NCBI GenBank assembly: GCA_030828025.1
Contig: JAURDG010000011.1
Location: 1-14,405 of the forward strand
Direction of reading: 5' to 3'
DNA from: Flavobacteriaceae bacterium
Lineage (GTDB): Bacteria; Bacteroidota; Bacteroidia; Flavobacteriales; Flavobacteriaceae
DNA: 14,405 nucleotides
The notes below the pieces were generated by a model. The model saw nothing but the letters and a program-made list of their open reading frames with translations, made no database searches and was not told the origin of the DNA. Shown here piece after piece: positions 1 to 8,067 of this stretch; the stretch's first letter is position 1; every line of letters begins with the position of its first letter. The position numbers and the translations under genes are program-made.

Positions 1-351
1 ATCGACCAAGACAAAAAAATCAATTTTGATTATTTCTTTGTCCGCAAAGTCATGTTTATGAAATATGCGCAAGCATTTGTGGTAATGCCTGGCGGATATG
101 GAACACTAGATGAATTGTTTGAAGCCTTGACACTCATCCAAACAGCCAAAATCAAAAAGTTTCCTATCGTTTTGTACGGTTCACACTTTTGGTCTGGACT
201 CTTGGATTGGATTAAATCTACGCTCTTGCATGAATTCAAAAACATTGGCCCAGATGATTTAGACCTTGTAAAAGTTGTTGATAGCGTTGATGATGCGGTG
301 GCTCATGTGCTTCAATTTCACCAAAAGGACAATTTTTCTCCAAATTTTTAA
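1..351 (+). CDS. LOG family nucleoside 5'-monophosphate phosphoribohydrolase, 3' part (5' end outside window)
   Basis: The frame is open from base 1, so only the last 116 residues are present. The family hallmark PGGYGTLDELFE (about residues 29-40 of the fragment) matches the PGGxGTxxE motif of LOG/TIGR00730 proteins. In that family the loop binds the phosphoribosyl part of a nucleoside monophosphate, and the enzyme releases the free base (cytokinin activation in plants; purine nucleotide turnover by PpnN in Escherichia coli). The following Rossmann-type strand and helix (KFPIVLYGSHFWSGLLDWI) are also typical. The protein is expected to be cytosolic. The TAA stop overlaps the ATG of the next gene by one base (TAATG), so the two are probably co-transcribed and translationally coupled, although no functional link is obvious. 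The substrate cannot be read from the fragment. Family assignment is firm; the exact reaction is inferred. Confidence 0.92.
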   Translation: MDQDKKINFDYFFVRKVMFMKYAQAFVVMPGGYGTLDELFEALTLIQTAKIKKFPIVLYGSHFWSGLLDWIKSTLLHEFKNIGPDDLDLVKVVDSVDDAVAHVLQFHQKDNFSPNF

Positions 352-3101
352 TGACACCAACTATTCGATTCCTTTTTTTTGTTTTTTGTTGGTGTGCGGT
401 GGCAGCACAGCAAAATAAACTTGCCCTTGATGTTTTATGGGACGGCACCGACAATCCACTCGAAATTCAGCAAAAAATCACCTGGCACAATACTTCGAAC
501 AAAGACGTCTCTTCTGTCTTTTTGTTGGACTGGAATCATGCCTACTCAGATGCGGCTTCGCCCTTGGGAAAATATCTCGCCAATAATTTTGATTATAAGC
601 TCATTCGAGCCACTCAAAAAAAACGTGGATTCACGACCATCAACACCATCACCAATTCACAAGGAACATTGAATTGGAAAAGACGTGATGGTCAACTGGA
701 TATAATAGAGGTTATGCTCTTGCAACCCATAGCTCCAAACCAACGTGTATCGTTTAAAATTGACTACACAGTAAAGCTACCTGAATTGGGGTTATTCAGT
801 GTAGGAATAAGTGATAAAAATGAAATTTATAGCAATTATTGGCATCTACAACTAGCTCCGTTAGACAAAGAAGGGGGTTGGACCCTTGAAAGCAACTTGG
901 GCGTAAACCAACAAAAAACGGCACAAGCTAATGTTACTTATTCGTTTCGTCTTCCAAAAAATGTAACACAAATACTGCCCAGCGACCAGACCAACACCGC
1001 CACCAACAAACTCATGCTCACTAAGAGCAATGCATATAGACGCATTACCTTTGGTCAAACGACCTTAATTACGGACATGCTGCCCGAAAAAAATGTGCGC
1101 TTACTTGACACAAATGCAATAGACAATCTTGCCAAATTTGTATTGACGCATATTCCGCAAGCAGAAAACAAATTAATAACGGCCTTCCAACATGACTACA
1201 ACCAAAATAAAGTACTTGGATTAGGGATTTACCCCGATTTCTTGAACATATTTTCAAAAGAACAACAGCTCGAACTTGCGTTATTAAAAACAATCTTAAC
1301 ATCAGTTGTGGATGATGTTTTTGGCTGTCAAGAAGATGAATCAAACTGGTTGCTGCAAGGCATTACACATTATTTATGGCAGCAATATGTATCAGAGACT
1401 TATCCAAATTTGCGCATGACAGGCACTTTAGGCGATTGGCCGATGATGAAAAATTATCATTTTACCAGAGCACCATTTTTTAGAAGTTGGGAGCTAGCAA
1501 CAAATGTGTCAGCCAGCAAGAATAGAGGACAAGCATTGACAACTGCGCCAGAAGAATTAACCCAATACAACCTTAAAATTGCCAATCCAAGTCGAGCTGG
1601 ATTGGCACTTTTATTTTTGGATGCGTATTTAAAAGATGCTGTTTTAATTACGGCCATTAAAAACCTTAGCCCAACAAACCGACTAGATATTACGCTTAAA
1701 AATTCAATAAAACGCCATACAAATAAACCTGTAGATTGGTTTTTTGAGCAGTATGTGCATCAAGAAAACAACCAGGATATTTCGTTAAAAGGGCAAAAAA
1801 TAAGCCCTGAAAACTATCAAGTAACTATTTCCGCTACGAATGTAAACCATCCAATTCCTATCGAAACCACATCCACAACAGGTAGCCTAACACCATCCTG
1901 GATTAACGAAAACCAATTGCCGTATAGTGCTACATATAACAGCAACGAAATTTCATCGCTAGTGATCAACAAAAATCACCTTGTTCCGGAGTTGCGCTAC
2001 AGCAACAATAGCTATCATTTAAAACGAGGTTTGACCAGTGAGAAATTGCGTGTTCGATTCTTCCAAGACATTCCAAAAAGTGGTACCGAAGTTGTCCTGC
2101 TTACTCCAGAGGTTGGCTATAATTTTTACGATGGTTTTTTAAGTGGTATCACCTTTGGAAATAGTTCAGCACTAAGCAATTCCTTTCGTTATAAATTGAG
2201 CCCGATGTATGGGGCAAAAAGTGAAAAAATAAACGGAATGGGTTATTTTATGGGGAGTTTTTATCACCAAAATAGAAGTCATTACTTAACTCGAGTAACC
2301 TTATTCGGCACTTCTTTTCACTATGCGCCAGAACAAAGGTACAGTGCTTTTGCACCAGCTGCACAGTTGTATTTTAGACCTGATGGAATTCAAAGTAACA
2401 ACCGTTCCTACTTGCTCTTTAAACATGTTTCGATTCATTTAGAAAATTTACCCGAAACTGATGCGCGAAAAAATTATGGAGTTAACCTGCTGTCGTTTAA
2501 CGCAACTCGCGGAAATGCCTTAGAAAACGTATCCTATAAAATGGATTTTCAGCATGCTAAATTGTTTAAACGAGGAAGCGCAGAAGCCCAATTTACCAAA
2601 TACTATTTGCCAAACAGACGCATAAATTTCCGCTTATTTATGGGTAGTTTTTTGGATAATAAAACAACTGACGACTATTTTGATTTCTCACTTTCTAGAG
2701 TAAATGACTATTTATTTCAATATGATTTATATGGTCGGTCTGAAAGTGAAGGGTTTTACAGTCAACAATACATAAAAGCGGATGGCGGTTTGCGTACTAT
2801 TGGGACTGTAAAACGTGTGAATCAATGGCTGGTTACGGCACAGCTTACGACTACGCTGTGGCGTTGGGTTGAAGGCTATACTGAAGTTGGGTGGTACAAA
2901 AACAAAGGCGCAAATACGGCTTCTCATTGGGGAGCCGGTATTTCATTCAATCTCATCCCTGATTTTTTTGAAATTCACTTCCCAATAGCGGATACTACGG
3001 GTGCGTTAATCAGTAAAAACGCTTACGCACGTCAAATTCGTTTTCAACTTTCCTTACGCCCAGCATCCTTGGCTCAGCTTTTTTCAAGGAGTTGGTTTTA
3101 G
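351..3101 (+). CDS. Exported M1-like (gluzincin-fold) protein with C-terminal outer-membrane beta-barrel; zinc site apparently lost
   Basis: The product has 916 residues. Residues 1-19 form a Sec signal peptide ending AVAA/Q. Residues 25-240 are strand-rich like the N-terminal domain of M1 aminopeptidases, and 250-470 are helical with landmarks of an M1 catalytic domain (VFG at 323-325, WLLQGITHYL at 333-342, NPSRAGLALLFLDAYL at 412-427). A small beta-sandwich follows at about 475-560. From about 585 onward there are many alternating aromatic/polar strands, ending in Phe916 as in many outer-membrane barrels. The segment expected to read HExxHxWFG reads TSVVDDVFG (317-325), and the third ligand, Glu in WLNEG, is Gln336. 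All three zinc ligands therefore seem absent, which suggests a non-catalytic relative. Similar exported M1-like proteins occur in flavobacteria, but I cannot say whether they share the loss. It starts inside the stop codon of the LOG-family gene. The true role is unknown; a surface binding or assembly function is only inference. Confidence 0.75.
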   Translation: MTPTIRFLFFVFCWCAVAAQQNKLALDVLWDGTDNPLEIQQKITWHNTSNKDVSSVFLLDWNHAYSDAASPLGKYLANNFDYKLIRATQKKRGFTTINTITNSQGTLNWKRRDGQLDIIEVMLLQPIAPNQRVSFKIDYTVKLPELGLFSVGISDKNEIYSNYWHLQLAPLDKEGGWTLESNLGVNQQKTAQANVTYSFRLPKNVTQILPSDQTNTATNKLMLTKSNAYRRITFGQTTLITDMLPEKNVRLLDTNAIDNLAKFVLTHIPQAENKLITAFQHDYNQNKVLGLGIYPDFLNIFSKEQQLELALLKTILTSVVDDVFGCQEDESNWLLQGITHYLWQQYVSETYPNLRMTGTLGDWPMMKNYHFTRAPFFRSWELATNVSASKNRGQALTTAPEELTQYNLKIANPSRAGLALLFLDAYLKDAVLITAIKNLSPTNRLDITLKNSIKRHTNKPVDWFFEQYVHQENNQDISLKGQKISPENYQVTISATNVNHPIPIETTSTTGSLTPSWINENQLPYSATYNSNEISSLVINKNHLVPELRYSNNSYHLKRGLTSEKLRVRFFQDIPKSGTEVVLLTPEVGYNFYDGFLSGITFGNSSALSNSFRYKLSPMYGAKSEKINGMGYFMGSFYHQNRSHYLTRVTLFGTSFHYAPEQRYSAFAPAAQLYFRPDGIQSNNRSYLLFKHVSIHLENLPETDARKNYGVNLLSFNATRGNALENVSYKMDFQHAKLFKRGSAEAQFTKYYLPNRRINFRLFMGSFLDNKTTDDYFDFSLSRVNDYLFQYDLYGRSESEGFYSQQYIKADGGLRTIGTVKRVNQWLVTAQLTTTLWRWVEGYTEVGWYKNKGANTASHWGAGISFNLIPDFFEIHFPIADTTGALISKNAYARQIRFQLSLRPASLAQLFSRSWF

Positions 3102-3127
3102 CTAAAGCGTATCGGTTAGTTTTTTCG

Positions 3128-3135
3128 TAAATTTG
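3128..3135 (+). promoter_or_regulatory. Candidate Bacteroidota -7 promoter box of the E1 gene
   Basis: The octamer TAAATTTG fits the TAnnTTTG consensus recognised by the primary sigma factor of Bacteroidota. It ends nine bases before the ATG at 3145, so the leader would be only a few bases long. I find no convincing -33 element at the usual distance. The last three bases are also the TTG that could be mistaken for an upstream start codon. Confidence 0.45.
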
Positions 3136-3144
3136 CAGTCTGCT

Positions 3145-5553
3145 ATGAAGACGGTAAATCTTGCATCATCGACAGGAACGTTTGAGGATTTCAAAAAGGA
3201 TATCCTAAACGACTACTACATTGCATCGCTAAGCCGACAAATTAGCTTACTCGGAAGGAAAGAAGTCCTTTCGGGAAAAGGAAAATTTGGCATTTTCGGC
3301 GATGGCAAGGAGTTGGCGCAAATAGCCATGGCCAAGTTTTTCCAACAAGGCGATTTTAGATCTGGTTATTATCGGGATCAAAGTTTTATGATGGCCATAG
3401 GCGCACTCGAACCAAAACATCTTTTTGCTAGTATTTATGGCCATGCGGATCCCGTTGCCGAACCCATGTCTTCTGGGCGACAAATGATAGGTCATTTCAA
3501 CACAGACACCCTAGATGCTGAAGGAAATTTACTTCCACTTGTTGAGCGAAAAAACGCATTCTCTGACGTTTCATGTACCGCTGCGCAAATGCCTCGTCTT
3601 GTGGGCTTGGCACACGCTTCAAAATTATTCCGTACTGTACCTGAAATGAAAGACGAAAATCTTTCAAATAACGGAAATGAAATTGCCTGGGGAACTATTG
3701 GCAATGCGAGTACCAGCGAAGGCTTGTTTTTTGAGGCACTAAATGCAGCTGGTGTACTTCAAATCCCATTGATTATCAGTGTTTGGGACGATGGTTATGG
3801 CATTTCCGTGGATAATTCCTTGCAAACGGTCAAAGAAAGTATTTCTAAAGCCATGGCGGGAATGCAACGTGAAGCAGATCTTGCCGGAATCGAGATTGTT
3901 GAAGTTGCGGGATGGGATTATCCCGCACTTGTACAGGCTTATGCAACAGCCAGTCAACTTGCTCGAGAACAACATATTCCTGTTTTGGTTCATGTAACAG
4001 CACTTACACAGCCGCAAGGGCATTCCACTTCTGGTTCGCATGAACGCTATAAATCCGATGAGCGATTGGCATGGGAACAAGAATATGATTGTAACAAAAA
4101 GTTCAACGAATGGATTGTTGCTAAAAATATTGCCAGCAAGCAAGAGCTTGAGGCACTCGACCAAAAAGCCATTGAGCAAGCTGCTACAGCTAGAAAAACA
4201 GCATGGGAGGCTTACTTAAAACCCATTAAAAAAGAACAACAAGAAGCCCTCGCCTTAGTTGAAAACCTTACACAAGAGTACGCCGATTCTTCTGTGCTTG
4301 CACCCTTCATAAAAGCATTATCAAAAAACAGTATTTCGTTTAGAAAGTCCATCTATTCGGCCGTTCGTGAAGCCCTTTGGGTAACCAGAACTCAACCATC
4401 AGTATCACGTGATGCCTTACATGAATGGTGGGAAAACAAACAAAAAAAAACACAAAAGCTATACAGTGATAAGTTGTATAACGAATTCAAGACCTCATCA
4501 CGAAATATCGGCTCTGTCCCTGTAAAATATGCACCAGATGCGCCAATGGTTGACGGAAGGGTGCTGCTCCGAGATAACTTTCAGGCATTGTTAGAGCGTT
4601 ACCCAAAAGTCCTCATATTTGGTGAGGATAGCGGTAAAATTGGCGATGTAAACCAAGGGCTTGAAAGTTTGCAAGCGCAATTTGGCACAAGCCGTGTTGC
4701 CGATAGAGGTATTCGTGAGGCCACTATTGTCGGTGAAGGAATCGGCATGGCATTTAGAGGGCTTCGTCCTATTGCAGAAATTCAATACTTGGACTATGTC
4801 TTGTATGCACTGCAAATTATGAGTGACGACCTTGCGTCCCTTCACTACCGCACAAGAGGCAAACAACAGGCACCATTGATTATCCGTACACGCGGACATC
4901 GTTTGGAAGGTATTTGGCATTCTGGGTCGCCAATGGGTGGGCTAACGAGTTTGTTGCGTGGTATGTTTATTCTTGTTCCAAGAAACCTAACCCAAGCTGC
5001 GGGCATGTACAACACCTTGCTGCAAGGGCAAGATCCTGCCTTGGTCATTGAGCCATTAAATGGATATCGATTAAAAGAAAAATTACCTGAAAATCTAGGG
5101 TCGTTTACTGTGCCTATTGGCGTAGCCGAACAATTAAACACGGGAAAAGACATTACCGTTGTGTCCTACGGATCAACCTTACGATTGGTGCAAGAGGCTA
5201 TGGTTAAGCTAGCGCAAATGGACATTTATGCAGAACTCATCGACATACAATCCTTGATACCATTTGACACAACAGGAGTAATTGGCGGAAGTGTGGCAAA
5301 AACCAACAGATTAATCATTGTGGATGAAGACGTTCCTGGTGGTGGAAGTGCCTACATACTGAGCCAGCTTTTGGAACAGCAAGACATGTACAAACACCTC
5401 GACAGCGAACCCAAGTTACTTACTGCCAAGGAGCATCGTCCTGCGTACGGCACCGATGGCGACTATTTCTCAAAGCCTTCAACAGAAGATATTGTTGAGG
5501 CCATTTACACCATCATGCACGAGGCAAAACCCAACCAATATCCTGCCCTCTAG
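3145..5553 (+). CDS. Fused alpha/beta E1 component of a 2-oxoacid (probably branched-chain) dehydrogenase
   Basis: This 802-residue protein joins both halves of a heterotetrameric-type E1. It decarboxylates a 2-oxoacid with thiamine diphosphate and passes the acyl group to the lipoyl domain of E2. The alpha half covers about 30-320: RSGYYRDQS, the substrate region AEPMSSGRQM, cofactor region GNASTSEG (186-193) with WDDGYGIS (214-221), and the GHSTSGSHERYKSDE loop (292-306). A helical linker with a KKEQQEALALVENL stretch follows. The beta half begins near 465 (ILFGEDSGKIGDVNQGL-like strand, GIREATIVGEGIGMAFRGL with the expected catalytic Glu525). The ATG is preferred over the TTG at 3133 because that TTG lies in the putative -7 box. 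The cofactor motif is unusual: GNA replaces GDG and DD replaces NN. The 2-oxoacid cannot be told from sequence alone; branched-chain is the usual annotation. The stop overlaps the stop of convergent holA. Confidence 0.9.
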   Translation: MKTVNLASSTGTFEDFKKDILNDYYIASLSRQISLLGRKEVLSGKGKFGIFGDGKELAQIAMAKFFQQGDFRSGYYRDQSFMMAIGALEPKHLFASIYGHADPVAEPMSSGRQMIGHFNTDTLDAEGNLLPLVERKNAFSDVSCTAAQMPRLVGLAHASKLFRTVPEMKDENLSNNGNEIAWGTIGNASTSEGLFFEALNAAGVLQIPLIISVWDDGYGISVDNSLQTVKESISKAMAGMQREADLAGIEIVEVAGWDYPALVQAYATASQLAREQHIPVLVHVTALTQPQGHSTSGSHERYKSDERLAWEQEYDCNKKFNEWIVAKNIASKQELEALDQKAIEQAATARKTAWEAYLKPIKKEQQEALALVENLTQEYADSSVLAPFIKALSKNSISFRKSIYSAVREALWVTRTQPSVSRDALHEWWENKQKKTQKLYSDKLYNEFKTSSRNIGSVPVKYAPDAPMVDGRVLLRDNFQALLERYPKVLIFGEDSGKIGDVNQGLESLQAQFGTSRVADRGIREATIVGEGIGMAFRGLRPIAEIQYLDYVLYALQIMSDDLASLHYRTRGKQQAPLIIRTRGHRLEGIWHSGSPMGGLTSLLRGMFILVPRNLTQAAGMYNTLLQGQDPALVIEPLNGYRLKEKLPENLGSFTVPIGVAEQLNTGKDITVVSYGSTLRLVQEAMVKLAQMDIYAELIDIQSLIPFDTTGVIGGSVAKTNRLIIVDEDVPGGGSAYILSQLLEQQDMYKHLDSEPKLLTAKEHRPAYGTDGDYFSKPSTEDIVEAIYTIMHEAKPNQYPAL

Positions 5554-6551
5554 CAGATTTTACTCAACAGTTCTTTTAGTGCTTCGCCTTCGCTGACAGG
5601 AACAGCATCTACGCCTTTGGCGGCTAAATCAGCTTTTTTGATTGTGGTCAGAATAGGCACTATGGTTTTTAGTGGATACCGCCTTGCTGCTTGCTCAATT
5701 TCGCCGACAAAATATGGATGAATACCTAAAGCTTTTGCTACGGCATCTGGACTTTTTGATGGCAAACCATGATAAGTAAGCAACTGAATAAAAAACTTGA
5801 ACAAGCTGTTTATCGTCCCCAACAAGGGATGTTGTTTTGGATGCAGTCCAAAATAATGGACAATCGTATAAGCTTGAGTCGTATTTCCAGCACCAAGTGC
5901 TTTGCGCAACTCAAAATTATTAAACTCTTTGCTGATGCCTACGTGCATTTCGACGTGGTCTGCGTTAATTTTTTCACCAGCTTCAACAACAAGGCATAAC
6001 TTAGACAATTGGTTGCTTAAAGCACCCAAATCAGCACCCACACTCTCTGCCAACAACATAGAGGCGTTGTACTCAATGGATCGTCCAAGGGTGGCGACAC
6101 GTTGATCAATCCAAGCGGGAAGTTTGTTGTCGTACATCTTCATGCTCTCAAAAACTACGCCTGACTTAAGTAAGGCTTTGTATATTTTTTTGCGCTTATC
6201 AAGTGTTTTATACTTGTAGCAGAAGACCAATACCGTTGTTGGTTGTGGTTGAAGAACATAAGACAATAGTTGTTCTAGTGTACGGCTTAGTTCCTGTGCC
6301 TCGCGGACAACCACCAATTGATGTTCTGCCATCATGGGAAATCGTTTACAACAAGAAATGATTTCATCAATCGAAGTATCCTTACCGTAGAGTATTGTCT
6401 GATTAAAGTCACGTTGTTCTTCAGGCAAAACGGTTTCGATGAGCAATTCGCTAAGTTCAGCAATAAAAAAGGGCTCCTCACCCATCAAAAAGTAAATGGG
6501 CGAAAAATTTCGCGTAGCAATAGAAGACTTAATGGCAGCAAATGTGTCCAA
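5550..6551 (-). CDS. holA: DNA polymerase III subunit delta (clamp-loader wrench)
   Basis: The product has 333 residues from the chosen TTG, close to the usual HolA length of about 340. Delta opens the beta sliding clamp within the clamp loader at the replication fork. Recognisable parts are the N-terminal SPIYFLMGEEPFFIAEL (about 17-33), the RecA-like core segment FPMMAEHQLVVVREAQ (71-86), VLVFCYKYKTLDKRKK (107-122), and the C-terminal helical domain with LLGTINSLFKFFIQLL, used for oligomerisation. The frame stays open to an ATG at 6635, but that start would run into the divergent gene at 6580. TTG 6551 gives a 17-residue leader before PIYFLMGEEP that fits my recollection of family members; GTG 6569 is another option. 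The gene converges on the E1 gene with a 4-base overlap and no terminator between them. Family assignment is secure; the start is not. Confidence 0.93.
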   Translation of the reverse strand: MDTFAAIKSSIATRNFSPIYFLMGEEPFFIAELSELLIETVLPEEQRDFNQTILYGKDTSIDEIISCCKRFPMMAEHQLVVVREAQELSRTLEQLLSYVLQPQPTTVLVFCYKYKTLDKRKKIYKALLKSGVVFESMKMYDNKLPAWIDQRVATLGRSIEYNASMLLAESVGADLGALSNQLSKLCLVVEAGEKINADHVEMHVGISKEFNNFELRKALGAGNTTQAYTIVHYFGLHPKQHPLLGTINSLFKFFIQLLTYHGLPSKSPDAVAKALGIHPYFVGEIEQAARRYPLKTIVPILTTIKKADLAAKGVDAVPVSEGEALKELLSKIC

Positions 6552-6566
6552 TGAAAAATAATTTAG

Positions 6567-6574
6567 CACTTTTG
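6567..6574 (+). promoter_or_regulatory. Weak candidate -7 box for the HsdR-N-domain gene
   Basis: CACTTTTG differs from TAnnTTTG at one position and lies five bases before the ATG at 6580. It sits in the 28-base gap between the divergent starts of holA and this gene, where a promoter is expected. No -33 element is evident. Confidence 0.3.
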
Positions 6575-6579
6575 TGGTT

Positions 6580-7029
6580 ATGCAATCATTAGCATTTCCA
6601 CAATATCGCTTTAAAACCAAAAGTAACGAAAACAAACGCTTTATCTTTGACCCAATTCGAAAAAAGTTTGTGGTGCTTACAGCCGAGGAATGGGTTCGGC
6701 AGCATGTGCTTCAGGATTTAATCACAAAAGGCATTAGCACATCTAGAATAAGTGTGGAAAAGCAGTTTGATGTTATGGGACAGCAAAAAAGGTTTGATGT
6801 TGTTGTTGCGGGTGGCAACGCTTCCATTGCTTTGTTGATTGAATGCAAAGCACCTGAGGTTACGCTTAGTCAGCAAACTTTTGACCAAATTGCCCGTTAT
6901 CAGTTGGCGCTTAAAGCGAATTTTTTAATGCTGACCAATGGATTGCATCATATATATTGCCAGATTGACCATGAAAATGGCAAATACCATTTTATTACTG
7001 AATTTCCCACTAACGAGCTACAACTGTGA
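6580..7029 (+). CDS. Small HsdR N-terminal-domain (HSDR_N_2-like) PD-(D/E)XK nuclease-fold protein
   Basis: At 149 residues this is a stand-alone version of the N-terminal nuclease domain of type I restriction R subunits, with no helicase or specificity part. Candidate active-site residues are in the right order: Glu60, Asp73 in RFDVVV, and Glu88-x-Lys90 in LLIECKAP. These are followed by QIARY (103-107), which matches the QxxxY motif typical of type I R-subunit nucleases. There are no hsdM or hsdS genes nearby, so it is unlikely to act in classical restriction. A single-domain DNA-processing or repair role is possible but unproven. The ATG at 6580 is chosen over a GTG two codons upstream because that GTG abuts the putative -7 box. 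The end overlaps the glycosyltransferase start by four bases (GTGA), indicating coupled translation. It is divergent from holA. Domain call firm, function unknown. Confidence 0.85.
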   Translation: MQSLAFPQYRFKTKSNENKRFIFDPIRKKFVVLTAEEWVRQHVLQDLITKGISTSRISVEKQFDVMGQQKRFDVVVAGGNASIALLIECKAPEVTLSQQTFDQIARYQLALKANFLMLTNGLHHIYCQIDHENGKYHFITEFPTNELQL

Positions 7030-7970
7030 GTTTTGCCATTGCCATATTGAATTATAATGGAGCCGAACTACTCGAACGCTTTTTACCAAGCGTGTTAGCC
7101 TATTCGGGTGAAGCCAAAATTTATGTGATTGATAATGGCTCTACGGATGCATCAAAACAGTTACTTGCCGAAAAATTTTCTAGCGTTAACCTTATTGCTT
7201 TACAACAAAACTTGGGCTATGCAGGAGGCTACAATGCAGGCATGAAGCAAATTGACGAATCTATTGTTTGTTTGCTTAACTCGGATGTTGCGGTGTCAGA
7301 AAATTGGACAACGCCCATTATTGGATTTTTTAGAGCGCATGCAAATGTCGCTGTGGTTCAGCCAAAAATTAAAGACCTAAACAATCCATCGTACTTTGAA
7401 TATGCGGGTGCTGCCGGTGGCTATTTAGACCTAATGGGGCTACCCTATTGTCGTGGTCGGGTGGGCAAAAAATGTGCCTTGGACACAGGGCAATACGACG
7501 ACAATATGGCCGTTACTTGGGCATCGGGTTCTTGCTTTTTTGTCCGAAAGTCTGCTTTTCAGTCCTTAGGCGGTTTCGATGATTCTTTTTTTATGCATTT
7601 TGAAGAGATTGATTTTTGTTTGCGTGCCAAAAATGAAGGTCATGAAGTGTGGTATGTAGGCGAAAGTGAAGTGTTTCACCTCGGCGCTGGGTCCTTACAA
7701 AAAGACAATCCAAAAAAACTGTTTTTTAATATTCGAAATTCCTTATTGACCTATGTCAAAAACCTCTCTTTTGCTGCGCTAATTTGGGTTTTTATGCTGC
7801 GTGCGATATTCGACACAACACTGTATTTGGTTTATCTCGTTCGGCTAAAACTAGCCCATGCAAACGCTATTGTTCAGGGACACTGTTCGTTTGTAAAGCA
7901 CTTTATAGGAGCCTGGAAAAAACGAAAAGAAACATCAAACCCATTGCGGTTTTTTAGTAGTTTGCGCTAA
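7026..7970 (+). CDS. Family 2 glycosyltransferase (rhamnosyltransferase-like)
   Basis: This 314-residue enzyme has a GT-A fold at the N-terminus: the first strand FAIAILNYNG (3-12), the nucleotide-binding VIDNGSTDAS (34-43), NLGYAGGYNAG (62-72), and LNSDVAV (84-90), in which NSD occupies the metal-binding DxD position. The acceptor side shows WASGSCFFVRKSAF and the FFMHFEEIDFCLRAKNEGH block (about 188-206), characteristic of rhamnosyltransferase-type GT2 enzymes that build surface polysaccharide. A hydrophobic stretch at about 247-273 could anchor it to the inner face of the cytoplasmic membrane. It starts with GTG, overlapping the preceding TGA by four bases; no ATG is available that would keep the first beta strand. 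Donor and acceptor sugars cannot be deduced. There are no other polysaccharide genes in the window, so it is probably an isolated housekeeping glycosyltransferase. Confidence 0.92.
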   Translation: MSFAIAILNYNGAELLERFLPSVLAYSGEAKIYVIDNGSTDASKQLLAEKFSSVNLIALQQNLGYAGGYNAGMKQIDESIVCLLNSDVAVSENWTTPIIGFFRAHANVAVVQPKIKDLNNPSYFEYAGAAGGYLDLMGLPYCRGRVGKKCALDTGQYDDNMAVTWASGSCFFVRKSAFQSLGGFDDSFFMHFEEIDFCLRAKNEGHEVWYVGESEVFHLGAGSLQKDNPKKLFFNIRNSLLTYVKNLSFAALIWVFMLRAIFDTTLYLVYLVRLKLAHANAIVQGHCSFVKHFIGAWKKRKETSNPLRFFSSLR

Positions 7971-8067
7971 CACAAATAAACTATGGTACATTTTTTGATA
8001 AAATCACACAAGAAAACTGGGATGTCCACGTTTTTCTAGTACTTTTACTTTAATAAATTTTTTAAAT

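Noticed and set aside
3100..3125. Weak hairpin with T-run after the M1-like gene (AGCTAA / TTAGTT, 10-base loop)
   Set aside because: The stem is only six pairs with one wobble and AT-rich. It may attenuate transcription but is not supported as a terminator.
3133..3144. TTG at 3133 as the start of the E1 gene
   Set aside because: It overlaps the putative -7 box, and an ATG lies four codons later with no loss of conserved sequence.
3739..4179. A 146-codon open frame on the minus strand, inside the E1 gene
   Set aside because: It lies wholly antisense to well-conserved E1 sequence, its translation is low-complexity and Cys/Phe/Leu-rich, and it matches no family I recognise.
6580..7029. Remnant of a type I restriction-modification system
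   Set aside because: There are no hsdM, hsdS or helicase remnants around it. The small gene is complete and sits among housekeeping genes, so it is not a decayed restriction locus.
7971..8067. Small RNA, tRNA or riboswitch in the largest gene-free gap
   Set aside because: The 97 bases are AT-rich with no convincing stem structure or tRNA-like signature; nothing beyond a possible weak promoter is visible.
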